The position numbers and the translations under genes are program-made. The notes beneath the pieces are model-generated. The model was not told where the DNA came from, did not search any database, and worked only from the letters and a program-made list of their open reading frames with translations. Shown here one piece after another: positions 41,592 to 50,023 of a stretch of 64,000 nt of DNA. Every line of letters starts with the position of its first letter. Position 1 is the first letter of the stretch. The stretch comes from Lentzea alba (GTDB lineage: Bacteria; Actinomycetota; Actinomycetes; Mycobacteriales; Pseudonocardiaceae), in contig NZ_JAAMPJ010000006.1 of the NCBI RefSeq assembly GCF_011067745.1, positions 1-64,000 on the forward strand. Reading direction: 5' to 3'.

Positions 41592-42392
41592 ATGGTCAGC
41601 ATCGACGTTTGGAACGCATCGGTCGACTTCCCGATCTTCGACGCGAAGTCGAGGTCGCTGAAGAAGCTCGCGCTCGGCAAGGTCGGCGGCAAGATCGGTT
41701 CCGAGGGCCGGGTCCCGATCATCGAGGCGCTGCACGACATCACGCTGTCCCTCAAGGACGGCGACCGGGTCGGCCTGGTCGGGCACAACGGCGCCGGCAA
41801 GTCCACGCTGCTGCGCCTGCTCGCGGGCATCTACGAGCCGACCCGCGGCGCGTCGCGCATCGTCGGCAAGGTGGCGCCGGTCTTCGACCTCGGCGTCGGC
41901 ATGGACCCGGAGATCTCCGGCTACGAGAACATCATGATCCGGGGCCTGTTCCTCGGCATGACCCGCAAGCAGATGGAAAAGCGCGTCGACGACATCGCGG
42001 AGTTCACCGAGCTCGGTGACTACCTGCAGATGCCGCTGCGCACGTACTCGACCGGCATGCGCGTCCGGCTGGCGCTGGGCGTGGTCACCTCGATCAACCC
42101 CGAGATCCTCCTGCTCGACGAGGGCATCGGCGCGGTCGACGCGGCGTTCATGGCGAAGGCCCGCGACCGGCTCAAGGACCTGGTGGCCCGCTCCGGCCTG
42201 CTGGTGTTCGCGAACCACTCCGACGAGTTCCTGGCGGAGTTCTGCGACACCGCGATCTGGATGGACGAGGGCCACGTCAAGATGCACAGCGGTCTGCGCG
42301 AGGTGCTGACCGCGTACAAGGGCTTCGACCCGTTCGAGCGGATGCACGAGCACGACCCGACCCCCGTGCTCAGCGGAAATGGTGGCGAGTAA
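41592..42392 (+). CDS. wzt: Galactan ABC exporter ATPase (Wzt/Rv3781-like)
   Basis: 266 residues; the ATG at 41592 follows an AGAGGAGG ribosome site. Walker A VGHNGAGKSTLL, the signature YSTGMRVRLALG, Walker B ILLLDEGIGAVD and the switch His in FANHSDEF are present. The N-terminal VSIDVWNASVDFPIFDAKSRSLKK extension is typical of Wzt/TagH-type export ATPases. There is no C-terminal glycan-binding domain, as in the mycobacterial galactan exporter. It powers the Wzm permease encoded just upstream and abuts glfT1. Confidence 0.92.
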   Translation: MVSIDVWNASVDFPIFDAKSRSLKKLALGKVGGKIGSEGRVPIIEALHDITLSLKDGDRVGLVGHNGAGKSTLLRLLAGIYEPTRGASRIVGKVAPVFDLGVGMDPEISGYENIMIRGLFLGMTRKQMEKRVDDIAEFTELGDYLQMPLRTYSTGMRVRLALGVVTSINPEILLLDEGIGAVDAAFMAKARDRLKDLVARSGLLVFANHSDEFLAEFCDTAIWMDEGHVKMHSGLREVLTAYKGFDPFERMHEHDPTPVLSGNGGE

Positions 42393-43295
42393 GTGATCCC
42401 CGAGGCACTGCCCAAGGGCTCCGTGGTGGCGGTGGTGGTCACCCGCCACCGCAGGGAGCTGCTCTCCGAGTCGCTCAAGGCGCTGTCGACCCAGACGCGC
42501 GTCCCCGACCACCTGGTGGTCGTCGACAACGGCCCGGACCAGCCGGTCAACGACCTGGTCGAGCAGTGCCCGCTGCCCACGACGTACCTCGCGTCGCACC
42601 GCAACCTCGGTGGCGCCGGCGGCTTCGCGCTGGGCATCCTGCACGCGCTCTCGCTGGGTGCGGAGTGGGTGTGGCTGGCCGACGACGACGGCCGCCCGGC
42701 GGACGAGAACGTGCTGGCCGTGCTGCTGGAGGAGGCCGAGCGCCGGGGCCTCGCCGAGATCTCGCCGGTCGTCACGAACATCGACTCCCCCGACAAGCTC
42801 GCGTTCCCGCTGCGCAGGGGCCTGACCTGGAAGCGCTCGGCCGCCGACCTGGGCGCCGACTTCCTGCCCGGGATCGCCTCGCTGTTCAACGGCGCGCTGT
42901 TCCGCGCCACGACGCTCGACGTCGTCGGCGTGCCGGACTACCGCCTGTTCTTCCGCGGTGACGAGGTCGAGGTGCACCGCCGCCTGGTGCGCAGCGGACT
43001 GCCGTTCGGCACGTCGCTGAAGGTCGCCTACGTCCACCCGGACGGCTCGGACGAGTTCAAGCCGATGCTCGGTGGCCGCTTCCACGCGCAGGACCCGGAG
43101 AACCCGGTCAAGCGCTACTACACCTACCGCAACCGCGGCTACCTGCTCTCCCAGCCGGGCATGCGCAAGCTGGGCGTGTTGGAAGTCTTCCGCTTCGGCC
43201 TGTACTTTCTCGGGGTCCGCAAGGACCCGAAGGCCTTCGTCGAGTGGTTGCGCCTGGTACGCCTGGGGCGGCGTGAGCAATTCTTCCGCAAGTGA
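42393..43295 (+). CDS. glfT1: Galactofuranosyltransferase GlfT1
   Basis: 300 residues, GTG start immediately after the wzt stop. A GT2 glycosyltransferase: VVAVVVTRHRRELLSESLKAL, VVDNGPD, SHRNLGGAGGFALG and VWLADDDGRP with the metal-binding acidic triad, then LFFRGDEVEVHRRL as the catalytic base region. The gene order wzm-wzt-glfT1 reproduces the mycobacterial Rv3783-Rv3781 locus, where GlfT1 adds the first two galactofuranose residues to the decaprenyl-linked rhamnosyl-GlcNAc acceptor. Assigned by motif and context. Confidence 0.88.
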   Translation: MIPEALPKGSVVAVVVTRHRRELLSESLKALSTQTRVPDHLVVVDNGPDQPVNDLVEQCPLPTTYLASHRNLGGAGGFALGILHALSLGAEWVWLADDDGRPADENVLAVLLEEAERRGLAEISPVVTNIDSPDKLAFPLRRGLTWKRSAADLGADFLPGIASLFNGALFRATTLDVVGVPDYRLFFRGDEVEVHRRLVRSGLPFGTSLKVAYVHPDGSDEFKPMLGGRFHAQDPENPVKRYYTYRNRGYLLSQPGMRKLGVLEVFRFGLYFLGVRKDPKAFVEWLRLVRLGRREQFFRK

Positions 43296-43319
43296 GCGCT
43301 TCGAAACCGATTGCTTGAG

Positions 43320-45590
43320 ATGACTGCAACTCTGAGCCCGGCGGTGGAGTCGGGCAAACCCGGATTCCGGGAACGCGTGACACCACCGCTCACCATGGTG
43401 GTCCTGGTACTGCTCGGTGCGGCCATCCCGATGTACCGCAACCACATCTTCTACTTCTGGGACGACACGGCCGCGGCCGCCGTTCCGGTGTGGCAGCGGG
43501 TCGGAGAGGCGTTCAGCGAAGGCCGGATGCCGCTGCTCGAGCTCGACATGTGGCGCGGCGGCAACTTCGCCGCCGAGGTCGCCACGGGCATGTGGAACCC
43601 GGTCGAGGTTCTCCTCGCCGTGGGCACCGGCTGGATCGACAACATCGCGCTCGGCATCACGATCGTGAAGTTCGCGTTCCTGGTGGCGTTCTCGATCGGC
43701 ACGTTCCTGCTGGCCCGCGAGTACGGCGCACGGCCGTGGATCGCGGCGGCCATCGGCACCGCGCTGCCGCTGTCGGGCTACGTCCTGTTCATGGACGGCA
43801 CGTCCTGGATCAACGCCCTCACGACGTACGGCTTCCTCCCGTACGTGTGGTGGACGGCCAGGCGCACCGCGCGGCTCGGCAAGTCGACGGCGTGGGTGGT
43901 CCTCACGGGCTTCCTCGCGGCGACCACCGGCAACCCGTACGTGCTGGTGTCGATCTTCCTGATCGTGCTCGCGGTCTCGCTCGAGGCGTGGCTGGCGTTC
44001 GACAAGCGCAAGATCATCAACCTGTTCGCGGCCGGCTTCGCCGTGCTGATGCTGAACGTGATCGTGTACCTGCCGTTCTCGCTGACCTCGTCGGTGAGCT
44101 ACCGCAAGGACAGCCGGACGTTCAACGACGGGTTCCTCTCCCCGCAGCTGCAGGACTTCTTCGGGATGAGCAACCCGGCCGCGCAGCCGTTGATGGAGAT
44201 CTGGAGCGGCGAGAACCCGACGTTCCCCGCGCTCTACCTGGCGTGGTTCTTCCTGCCGCTGCTCCCGTGGTTCCGCTGGAGCGTGCTGTGGGAGAAGCGC
44301 AGGGAACTGCTTGGCCTGTACCTCTACACGCTGGCCTACCTGCTCCTGGTGCTCGGCCCGTCGAACCTCAACGTGTTCCGCTGGCCGGCCCGGTTGATCC
44401 CGTTCTTCTTCATCCCGCTGGTCATCATCTGGGCGATCGTGGCCAGTGAGGGCCTGCAGAAGACCAAGACGAAGGCCCGCACGCTCAGCTCGCTCGGAAT
44501 CGTGCTGGTCGGGGCGTACTTCGGCTGGGCAGCGCTGCCGCAGACCAACCTGCGCCAGGCCTACACGATGGTCATCGTGATGGTCGCGGTGCTCGTGCTG
44601 CTGCGGGTCGGCATCGGCTCGTTCAAGGGCTTCGCGGTGATGGCGGTCGGCACGATCGGCTTCCTCGCGATGCAGACCGTGTGGTTCCCCGGCAACTACA
44701 GCGTGGCCGACTACAAGTTCCCGACCAGCGAAAAGGGTCTGGAACAGCGGTTCGAACACCGCTACGAGGGCGTGACGGTCTCGCTCAGCAACATCGGGAA
44801 GGTCAAACCGGGCGATCTGTACCCCGGTGGCGCCTACCAGGACTTCATCTTCGGCACGAACTTCAGCGTCGCCAACGTCGAAGCCCTGACCGCGTACAGC
44901 GGTGTCGGTTTCAACGCCATGGACGCCGCACTCTGCACCGCCTACAACGGGTCTGTTGACTGCCCCGAGTCGTGGAAGTCCCTGTGGACTCCTCCGAAGG
45001 GCTCGGACAAGCCGCTGGCCGACCTGCTCCGCGCGGAAACGGTCGTCGTCCAGAACAACCTCATCGACACCCGGAACGTCCCTGCACCGGAGGGTTGGCA
45101 CAAGGCCGAGTCCTCCGACCGCGTGGTCGTCTGGAAGCGCGACGCCAAGCTCGCGTTCCCGGACGGCAGGCTGTCGTCCTACCCGGACGGCACCAGGATC
45201 GAGTCCGACCGCATGACCGGCAAGGTCAGCGAAGAGGTGAAGTTCAGCGGTGCGAACGGCGGCAAGCTGGTCTTCTCCCGCCTCGCGTGGCCGGGCTACG
45301 TGGCCAAGGTCAACGGCCAGGACGTGCCCGCGAAGCTCGGACCTGCCGGTTTGCTCGAGGTCGAGCTGCCGAAGGGCGTCCGGGAGGGCACACTGCAGAT
45401 CGACTGGGTCATGCCGGGCATGACCATCGGCCTCATCACCGGCGCGGTGGGCATCGTGCTGACCCTGGGGCTGATCTTCCTCGACCGCTCGCAGCGGCGC
45501 AGGCGCCGTGACGAGCCACAACGCAACTCCGACCAAGAGCCACTGGACGACGTGATCCGCGAGACCGTCGGAACAGGAGACCGAAAGTGA
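43320..45590 (+). CDS. YfhO-like polytopic membrane protein (putative GT-C glycosyltransferase)
   Basis: About 756 residues with a dozen or more hydrophobic segments up to residue about 460, an extracytoplasmic region of about 250 residues, and one last helix before a basic tail (RSQRRRRRDE). The acidic WDDTAAAAVPVW in the first external loop and LPLSGYVLFMDGTSW follow the YfhO/GT-C layout, where an aspartate in loop 1 is catalytic. Such enzymes use polyprenyl-phosphate sugars. The start is the ATG just upstream of TATLSP; an in-frame TTG nine bases earlier is possible. It is coupled by a 4-bp overlap to the polyprenyl-phosphate GT2 gene that could make its donor. Confidence 0.75.
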   Translation: MTATLSPAVESGKPGFRERVTPPLTMVVLVLLGAAIPMYRNHIFYFWDDTAAAAVPVWQRVGEAFSEGRMPLLELDMWRGGNFAAEVATGMWNPVEVLLAVGTGWIDNIALGITIVKFAFLVAFSIGTFLLAREYGARPWIAAAIGTALPLSGYVLFMDGTSWINALTTYGFLPYVWWTARRTARLGKSTAWVVLTGFLAATTGNPYVLVSIFLIVLAVSLEAWLAFDKRKIINLFAAGFAVLMLNVIVYLPFSLTSSVSYRKDSRTFNDGFLSPQLQDFFGMSNPAAQPLMEIWSGENPTFPALYLAWFFLPLLPWFRWSVLWEKRRELLGLYLYTLAYLLLVLGPSNLNVFRWPARLIPFFFIPLVIIWAIVASEGLQKTKTKARTLSSLGIVLVGAYFGWAALPQTNLRQAYTMVIVMVAVLVLLRVGIGSFKGFAVMAVGTIGFLAMQTVWFPGNYSVADYKFPTSEKGLEQRFEHRYEGVTVSLSNIGKVKPGDLYPGGAYQDFIFGTNFSVANVEALTAYSGVGFNAMDAALCTAYNGSVDCPESWKSLWTPPKGSDKPLADLLRAETVVVQNNLIDTRNVPAPEGWHKAESSDRVVVWKRDAKLAFPDGRLSSYPDGTRIESDRMTGKVSEEVKFSGANGGKLVFSRLAWPGYVAKVNGQDVPAKLGPAGLLEVELPKGVREGTLQIDWVMPGMTIGLITGAVGIVLTLGLIFLDRSQRRRRRDEPQRNSDQEPLDDVIRETVGTGDRK

Positions 45591-46633
45591 CCGACCAGAC
45601 GCGCCGACCTCTGGTGTCGATCGTGGTGCCGGCCTACGACGAAGCCCCGAACGTGAAGGGCACAGTCTCGCTCTTCCGCCAGATCAAGGAGTCCCAGCCG
45701 GACGTCGACTTCGAGCTGGTGCTCATCGACGACGGCTCGTCCGACGGCACCGCCGACCTGTTCATCGCCGAGCTCGGCGAGCAGGACGTGGCCCGGGTCG
45801 CCTCGTTCTCCCGCAACTTCGGTTCGCACGCGGGTCTGAGCGCCGGTTTCGCGCTCTGCCGCGGTGACTGCGCCCTCACGCTGTCCGCCGACCTGCAGGA
45901 GCCGGTCGAGGTCATCGACCGCTTCCTGGCCGAGTGGCGCGCCGGCAACGACATCGTGTGGGCCGTTCGCGCGGTCCGTTCGGTGCCGAAGGGCCTCGCG
46001 AACAAGCTGGCGCTGAAGTTCAACGACTTCTTCGCCAAGCACTCCGACGTGCCGGAGACCTTCCCCAAGGAAGGCCCGTCGCAGATGCTGGTCAGCCGTC
46101 CCGTGCTGGACGTCGTGAACCAGATGCCGGAGCTCAACCGCAACATCCTGGCGCTCGTCGCGTGGGCCGGCTTCAAGCAGACCACCGTGGCGTTCGAGCA
46201 GAAGCCGCGGGCGGCCGACGACAGCAAGTGGACGACCAGCAAGAAGATCAAGCTGGTGTTCGACTCGTTCGTCGAGTTCTCGGTCATGCCGATCATGCTG
46301 ATGATGGTCGCGGGCGTCGCCTTCACGGGCGTCGGCCTGGCCACGATCTTCGGCTTCCTGCTCGGTGCCCTGATCACGCTGTCCGCGCCGAACGCGATCG
46401 GGATCATCGTCGGTGTCGTGCTCTTCGCGGCCGGTGCGAACCTCGGCTGCACCGCGATGCTCGGCCAGTACCTGTACCGCGCCGGTGACGACGCCCGTCG
46501 CCGCCCGCTGTACGTGATCCGCCAGGTCCGCGACGTCAACGCCCTCGCCGGTCAGCCGCCGCAGGGTGTCGTCAACGTGAACCCGCTGGACATCCCGGGC
46601 CTCACCAACGTCAACGGTCTGGGCCGGCCCTGA
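45587..46633 (+). CDS. Polyprenyl-phosphate glycosyltransferase, GT2 with C-terminal membrane helices
   Basis: 348 residues, GTG overlapping the previous stop. The catalytic domain has SIVVPAYDEAPNV, LVLIDDGSSDGT, SFSRNFGSHAG and LSADLQEP, the pattern of DPM1/GtrB-type enzymes that load a sugar on polyprenyl phosphate. Two hydrophobic hairpins (about 230-300) anchor it in the membrane. In mycobacteria a related enzyme makes the donor for the galactosamine substituent of arabinogalactan; the nearby GT-C-like proteins here would use the product. The sugar itself cannot be read from sequence. Confidence 0.82.
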   Translation: MTDQTRRPLVSIVVPAYDEAPNVKGTVSLFRQIKESQPDVDFELVLIDDGSSDGTADLFIAELGEQDVARVASFSRNFGSHAGLSAGFALCRGDCALTLSADLQEPVEVIDRFLAEWRAGNDIVWAVRAVRSVPKGLANKLALKFNDFFAKHSDVPETFPKEGPSQMLVSRPVLDVVNQMPELNRNILALVAWAGFKQTTVAFEQKPRAADDSKWTTSKKIKLVFDSFVEFSVMPIMLMMVAGVAFTGVGLATIFGFLLGALITLSAPNAIGIIVGVVLFAAGANLGCTAMLGQYLYRAGDDARRRPLYVIRQVRDVNALAGQPPQGVVNVNPLDIPGLTNVNGLGRP

Positions 46634-48519
46634 TAGAGGCACTCGCTCTCACGGCGGCCCTGCTCTGGGGCCCCGGAACACTGCTGGCAGCCATCCTCGG
46701 TCTTCGAGGGTGGCTGCTCGCAGGTTCGGCCCCTGCCATCACGATGGGGATCGTGGGCGTGGGAGCGCCTCTGACGTCAGCCGCCGGGCTCCGCTGGAAC
46801 ATCTGGGTCCTGCTCGGCTGCACCGTCGCCATCGCGGTCGTGCTGCTGGTCGTCCAGCGCTTCGCCCGCACGCCCGTCACCCAGCCCGCGTGGTCGCTCG
46901 CCGGCTCGCTCGCCGTGGTCGCGGGAGTGATCACCGCGGCCGGGATCGCCGCCCTGACCGTCCTCAAGGGCACCTACGGGCTCGATTCGGTGCCGCAGGG
47001 CTGGGACGCGCCCTACCACGGCAACGGCATCCGGTTCATCGCCGAGACCGGCAACGCGGGCAACAGGGCGTTCGGCTGGATCGACGTGCCGGACAATCCC
47101 GCCGGGGCCTTCTACCCGAACGCCTACCACGCGTTCGAAGCGCTCATCTACAAGCTGACCGGCGTGACGATCCCGCTGGTGATGAACACCGGGATGCTGG
47201 TCACCGCGGCTCTCGTGGTGCCGCTGGGCACGGTCGCGCTCGTCAAGGCGTTCGGCGGCCGTGCGGGCTTCGCAGCGGCTGCGGCGCTGGTCTCCACGTC
47301 GTTCGCGGCGTATCCGTTCGACCTGTGGCAGTGGGGGCAGCTCTACCCGTACGTCGCGGGCCTGACGCTGATCCTGCCGTTCCTGGCGCTGTTCGTGCGG
47401 TGGCTGGACACGCGGGCAGACCGGCTCGGCGTGCTGGTGGCCGTGGTCGCGGTGGGACTCGCCGCCGTGCACTCCGCGATGATGTTCGTTGCCGTCCTGC
47501 TCGTGCTCTGCTACCTCGTGCAACGGGCCGTGCCCGCACCACGCGAGTTCCTGCGCCGCGACCTGCCTCGACTGGGTCTGCTCGCGGTGGGTGCCGCGGT
47601 GATCGCCGTCCCGTACCTGCTCGGCGCCTCGACCATGGCCGGGCGGACGTCCGCCTACAACTGGCCCGCCATCACCACGCCGTCGCGCGCGTTCGGGGAC
47701 GCGGTGCTGCTCGGGCACGAGGCCGAGGCGCCGCAGTACCTGCTGGCCGCGTTGTCGCTCTTCGGCCTCTACCTGCTGCTCCGCGAGCCGGCGTGGCGGT
47801 GGGTGCTCGGCACGTACGTGATCTTCCTGGGGCTGTTCGTCGCGGCCGACGCCGTGGACGCCGGCTGGGCGACCGCGATCACCTCGCCGTGGTGGAACGA
47901 CCGCTGGCGGCTCGTCGCCGTGCTGGTCCTGCCCGCGACGCTGGCCGCCGGGTGGGCGCTGAACCACCTGGTCAAGCTGGTGGAGCCGCGCGGGCACGTG
48001 GTGCTGATCGTGGTCGCCGCACTGGCCGCCGGTGGCTATGTCCTCGTGTCGGGCGGGTACACGGACCGCAACTCGATCCGGTTGCACTGGACGTTCCGCA
48101 GCACCGTGGTGACCGACCAGGAGCGAGAGGGACTGCTGGAGCTCGGGAAGATCGTCAAGCCGGGCGAGCGGGTGATGAACGACGGCGTCGACGGCACGGT
48201 CTGGATGTACGCGCTGAGCGGCGCCGAACCGATCGTCGGCCACTACCCCAACCCGGCCACCCTCAGCCCGCGGCGCAAGGTGCTGCTCGACCGCTTCAAC
48301 AGGATCGGCACCGATCCCGAGGCGGCGCGGATCGTGCGCGACCTCAACATCCGCTACGCCGTGGTGTCGAGCGGGCTGATGGCCGACTTCAAACGCTCTC
48401 CCGGCATGACGGACCTCGACGACGTGCCGGCGTTGAAGGCGGTGTACCGCAACCGGGACATCCAGGTGTACGAGGTCGACTGGAGCGAGCTGGCGATCCG
48501 CCCCGAGCAGAACCGCTGA
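46630..48519 (+). CDS. GT-C-like membrane protein (DUF6541-type), probable CTG start
   Basis: About 629 residues if translation starts at the CTG at 46630, which overlaps the preceding stop as CTGA. The in-frame sequence from there (LIEALALTAALLWGPGT and onward) encodes a first membrane helix that an ATG start at 46744 would cut off, and no ATG, GTG or TTG lies in frame before it. The protein then has about ten more helices, an acidic loop (GWDAPYHGNGIRF) and a soluble C-terminal part. It resembles actinobacterial DUF6541 proteins, among which I believe is mycobacterial Rv3779, implicated in adding galactosamine to arabinogalactan. The adjacent polyprenyl-phosphate GT2 supports a donor/transferase pair. 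Confidence 0.72.
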   Translation: MIEALALTAALLWGPGTLLAAILGLRGWLLAGSAPAITMGIVGVGAPLTSAAGLRWNIWVLLGCTVAIAVVLLVVQRFARTPVTQPAWSLAGSLAVVAGVITAAGIAALTVLKGTYGLDSVPQGWDAPYHGNGIRFIAETGNAGNRAFGWIDVPDNPAGAFYPNAYHAFEALIYKLTGVTIPLVMNTGMLVTAALVVPLGTVALVKAFGGRAGFAAAAALVSTSFAAYPFDLWQWGQLYPYVAGLTLILPFLALFVRWLDTRADRLGVLVAVVAVGLAAVHSAMMFVAVLLVLCYLVQRAVPAPREFLRRDLPRLGLLAVGAAVIAVPYLLGASTMAGRTSAYNWPAITTPSRAFGDAVLLGHEAEAPQYLLAALSLFGLYLLLREPAWRWVLGTYVIFLGLFVAADAVDAGWATAITSPWWNDRWRLVAVLVLPATLAAGWALNHLVKLVEPRGHVVLIVVAALAAGGYVLVSGGYTDRNSIRLHWTFRSTVVTDQEREGLLELGKIVKPGERVMNDGVDGTVWMYALSGAEPIVGHYPNPATLSPRRKVLLDRFNRIGTDPEAARIVRDLNIRYAVVSSGLMADFKRSPGMTDLDDVPALKAVYRNRDIQVYEVDWSELAIRPEQNR

Positions 48520-48567
48520 TAGCGAACCTTGTTGTCCCAGGTTCGCCGTCAGTGGTCCGCTCTGTTC

Positions 48568-48765
48568 ATGAACAAACATCTTGTGCTCTTCATGGCCGGC
48601 AACCCGAACGCGATCACGCTCGCGGTGGAGCCGGAGGTCGCCGAGGACCTCGGCGACCGGCTCGTCCAGATCGTGCGAAACGGCCACACGCAAACGATTG
48701 CGGGCTCCCAGGGGCAACAATACGTAGTGAACTTCTCGCACGTTGTGATCGCTTACTTCGAGTAA
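48568..48765 (+). CDS. Small conserved-looking protein, 65 residues, unknown function
   Basis: MNKHLVLFMAGNPNAITLAV starts at an ATG at 48568 (a TTG at 48529 would add 13 residues). It reads as a compact alpha/beta protein: VAEDLGDRLVQIVRNG, QTIAGSQGQQYVVNF and a final HVVIAYFE. There is no signal or membrane segment. It sits between the membrane glycosyltransferase and the sugar-binding lipoprotein gene. I do not recognise a family; the absence of low-complexity and the good codon bias suggest a genuine gene. Confidence 0.55.
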   Translation: MNKHLVLFMAGNPNAITLAVEPEVAEDLGDRLVQIVRNGHTQTIAGSQGQQYVVNFSHVVIAYFE

Positions 48766-48783
48766 GGGGAGTAAACGTGAGGG

Positions 48784-50013
48784 GTGATCTCTCGACGCAG
48801 ACTGCTCAGCGCCGGCGCCGCGACCATGCTTCTCGCTGCGTGCGGCTCGAACACCGGTCGCGGGGGCGACGGTCAGGCCCTGCGGCAGTGGTACCACGCA
48901 TACGGCGAACCCGGTGTGCAGCAAGCCGTGGAACGTTATGCGAAGGCGTACGGCAAGGTCCCCGTGGACGTGCAGTGGAACCCCGGCGACTACGACTCCA
49001 AGCTCGCTACGAGCCTGCTGTCCGACGGCGGACCGGACGTCTTCGAGTCCACCCTGCAGATCAGCTCGGTCCGGGCGGGTCAGCTCGTGCCGCTCGACGA
49101 CGTCTTCGGCGACGCCAAGAGCGACTTCACCGCCTCGATTCTCGCCGGGCACACCGCTGACGGGAAGATCTACGGGGTACCGCAGGCGGTGGACATGCAG
49201 ATGCTGTTCTACCGCAAGAGCTTCTTCGCCCAGGCGGGCGTCCAGCCACCGTCCACTGTGGATGAGCTGATCGACGCGGCCCGACGCCTCACGACCGGTG
49301 GCGTGAAGGGGTTGTTCGCCGGCAACGACGGCGGCGGGGGTGTGCTGGGCGGCCCGGCGCTGTGGTCGGCGGGCCTCGACTACGTGCGCGACCACCAGGT
49401 CGGGTTCGACGATCCCGTTGCGGCGCAGGCGATCGGCAAGCTGCGTGAGCTCTACTCCAGCGGCGCGCTGCTGCTCGGCGCGGTGAAGGACTGGGCGGAG
49501 CCGGACGCGTTCACGCAGGGCCTGGTCGCGATGCAGTGGACCGGGTTGTGGGCGGTGCCCGCGGTGCAGAAGGCGCTCGGCGACGACTTCGGCGTGCTGC
49601 CGTTCCCGAAGCTCAACGCGGGCGGCAAGACCAGCGTGCCGGTCGGGGCGTTCGGCGCGATGATCAACGCCAAGTCGAAGCGGATCGACGAGGCCAAGGA
49701 GTTCGTCAAGTGGCTGTGGATCGAGAGGACTGACTACCAGGAGGACTTCAACCTCAGCTACGGGTTCCACATCCCGCCGCGCAAGTCGCTCGCGGAGAAG
49801 GCGACGAAGCTGACCTCCGGCGCGGGTGCCGAGGCCGTGAAGTTCGTGCGGGACAACGCGAAGGCGTCGAACCCGCCGGACTGGACGTCGGTGATGCGGA
49901 CGGCGTTCAACGACGCCGTGTCACGGGTCGTGCGGGACGGCGCGAAGGCCGACGACGAGCTCAAGGCCGCGGCGGCGAAGGTGAAGGACGAGTTGAAGCG
50001 CCTGTACGGATGA
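48784..50013 (+). CDS. ABC transporter sugar-binding lipoprotein (family 1 solute-binding protein)
   Basis: 409 residues, GTG start. A lipoprotein signal peptide, ISRRRLLSAGAATMLLAAC, with the lipobox LAAC and a preceding RRR that could also serve Tat export. The fold is that of MalE/UgpB-like binding proteins: LRQWYHAYGEPGVQQAVERY, DVFESTLQISSVRAGQLVPLDD, GKIYGVPQAVDMQMLFYRKSFF and a C-terminal EEFVKWLW-like helix. It should capture a sugar or oligosaccharide and hand it to the two permeases that follow. No ATPase gene is present here, as is common in actinomycetes, where a shared MsiK-type ATPase serves many importers. Confidence 0.87.
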   Translation: MISRRRLLSAGAATMLLAACGSNTGRGGDGQALRQWYHAYGEPGVQQAVERYAKAYGKVPVDVQWNPGDYDSKLATSLLSDGGPDVFESTLQISSVRAGQLVPLDDVFGDAKSDFTASILAGHTADGKIYGVPQAVDMQMLFYRKSFFAQAGVQPPSTVDELIDAARRLTTGGVKGLFAGNDGGGGVLGGPALWSAGLDYVRDHQVGFDDPVAAQAIGKLRELYSSGALLLGAVKDWAEPDAFTQGLVAMQWTGLWAVPAVQKALGDDFGVLPFPKLNAGGKTSVPVGAFGAMINAKSKRIDEAKEFVKWLWIERTDYQEDFNLSYGFHIPPRKSLAEKATKLTSGAGAEAVKFVRDNAKASNPPDWTSVMRTAFNDAVSRVVRDGAKADDELKAAAAKVKDELKRLYG

Positions 50014-50023
50014 AGCCCGCGAA

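Noticed and set aside
40653..45536. A 1627-residue minus-strand open frame opposite wzm, wzt, glfT1 and the YfhO-like gene
   Set aside because: It is a GC-bias shadow: Arg/Asp/His/Val-rich without any family motif, while the plus strand holds recognisable genes with ribosome sites and 4-bp overlaps.
46777..49770. A 997-residue minus-strand open frame across the GT-C-like gene and the sugar-binding lipoprotein gene
   Set aside because: Same third-position GC effect; the composition is that of reverse-strand translation and it crosses two clear genes.
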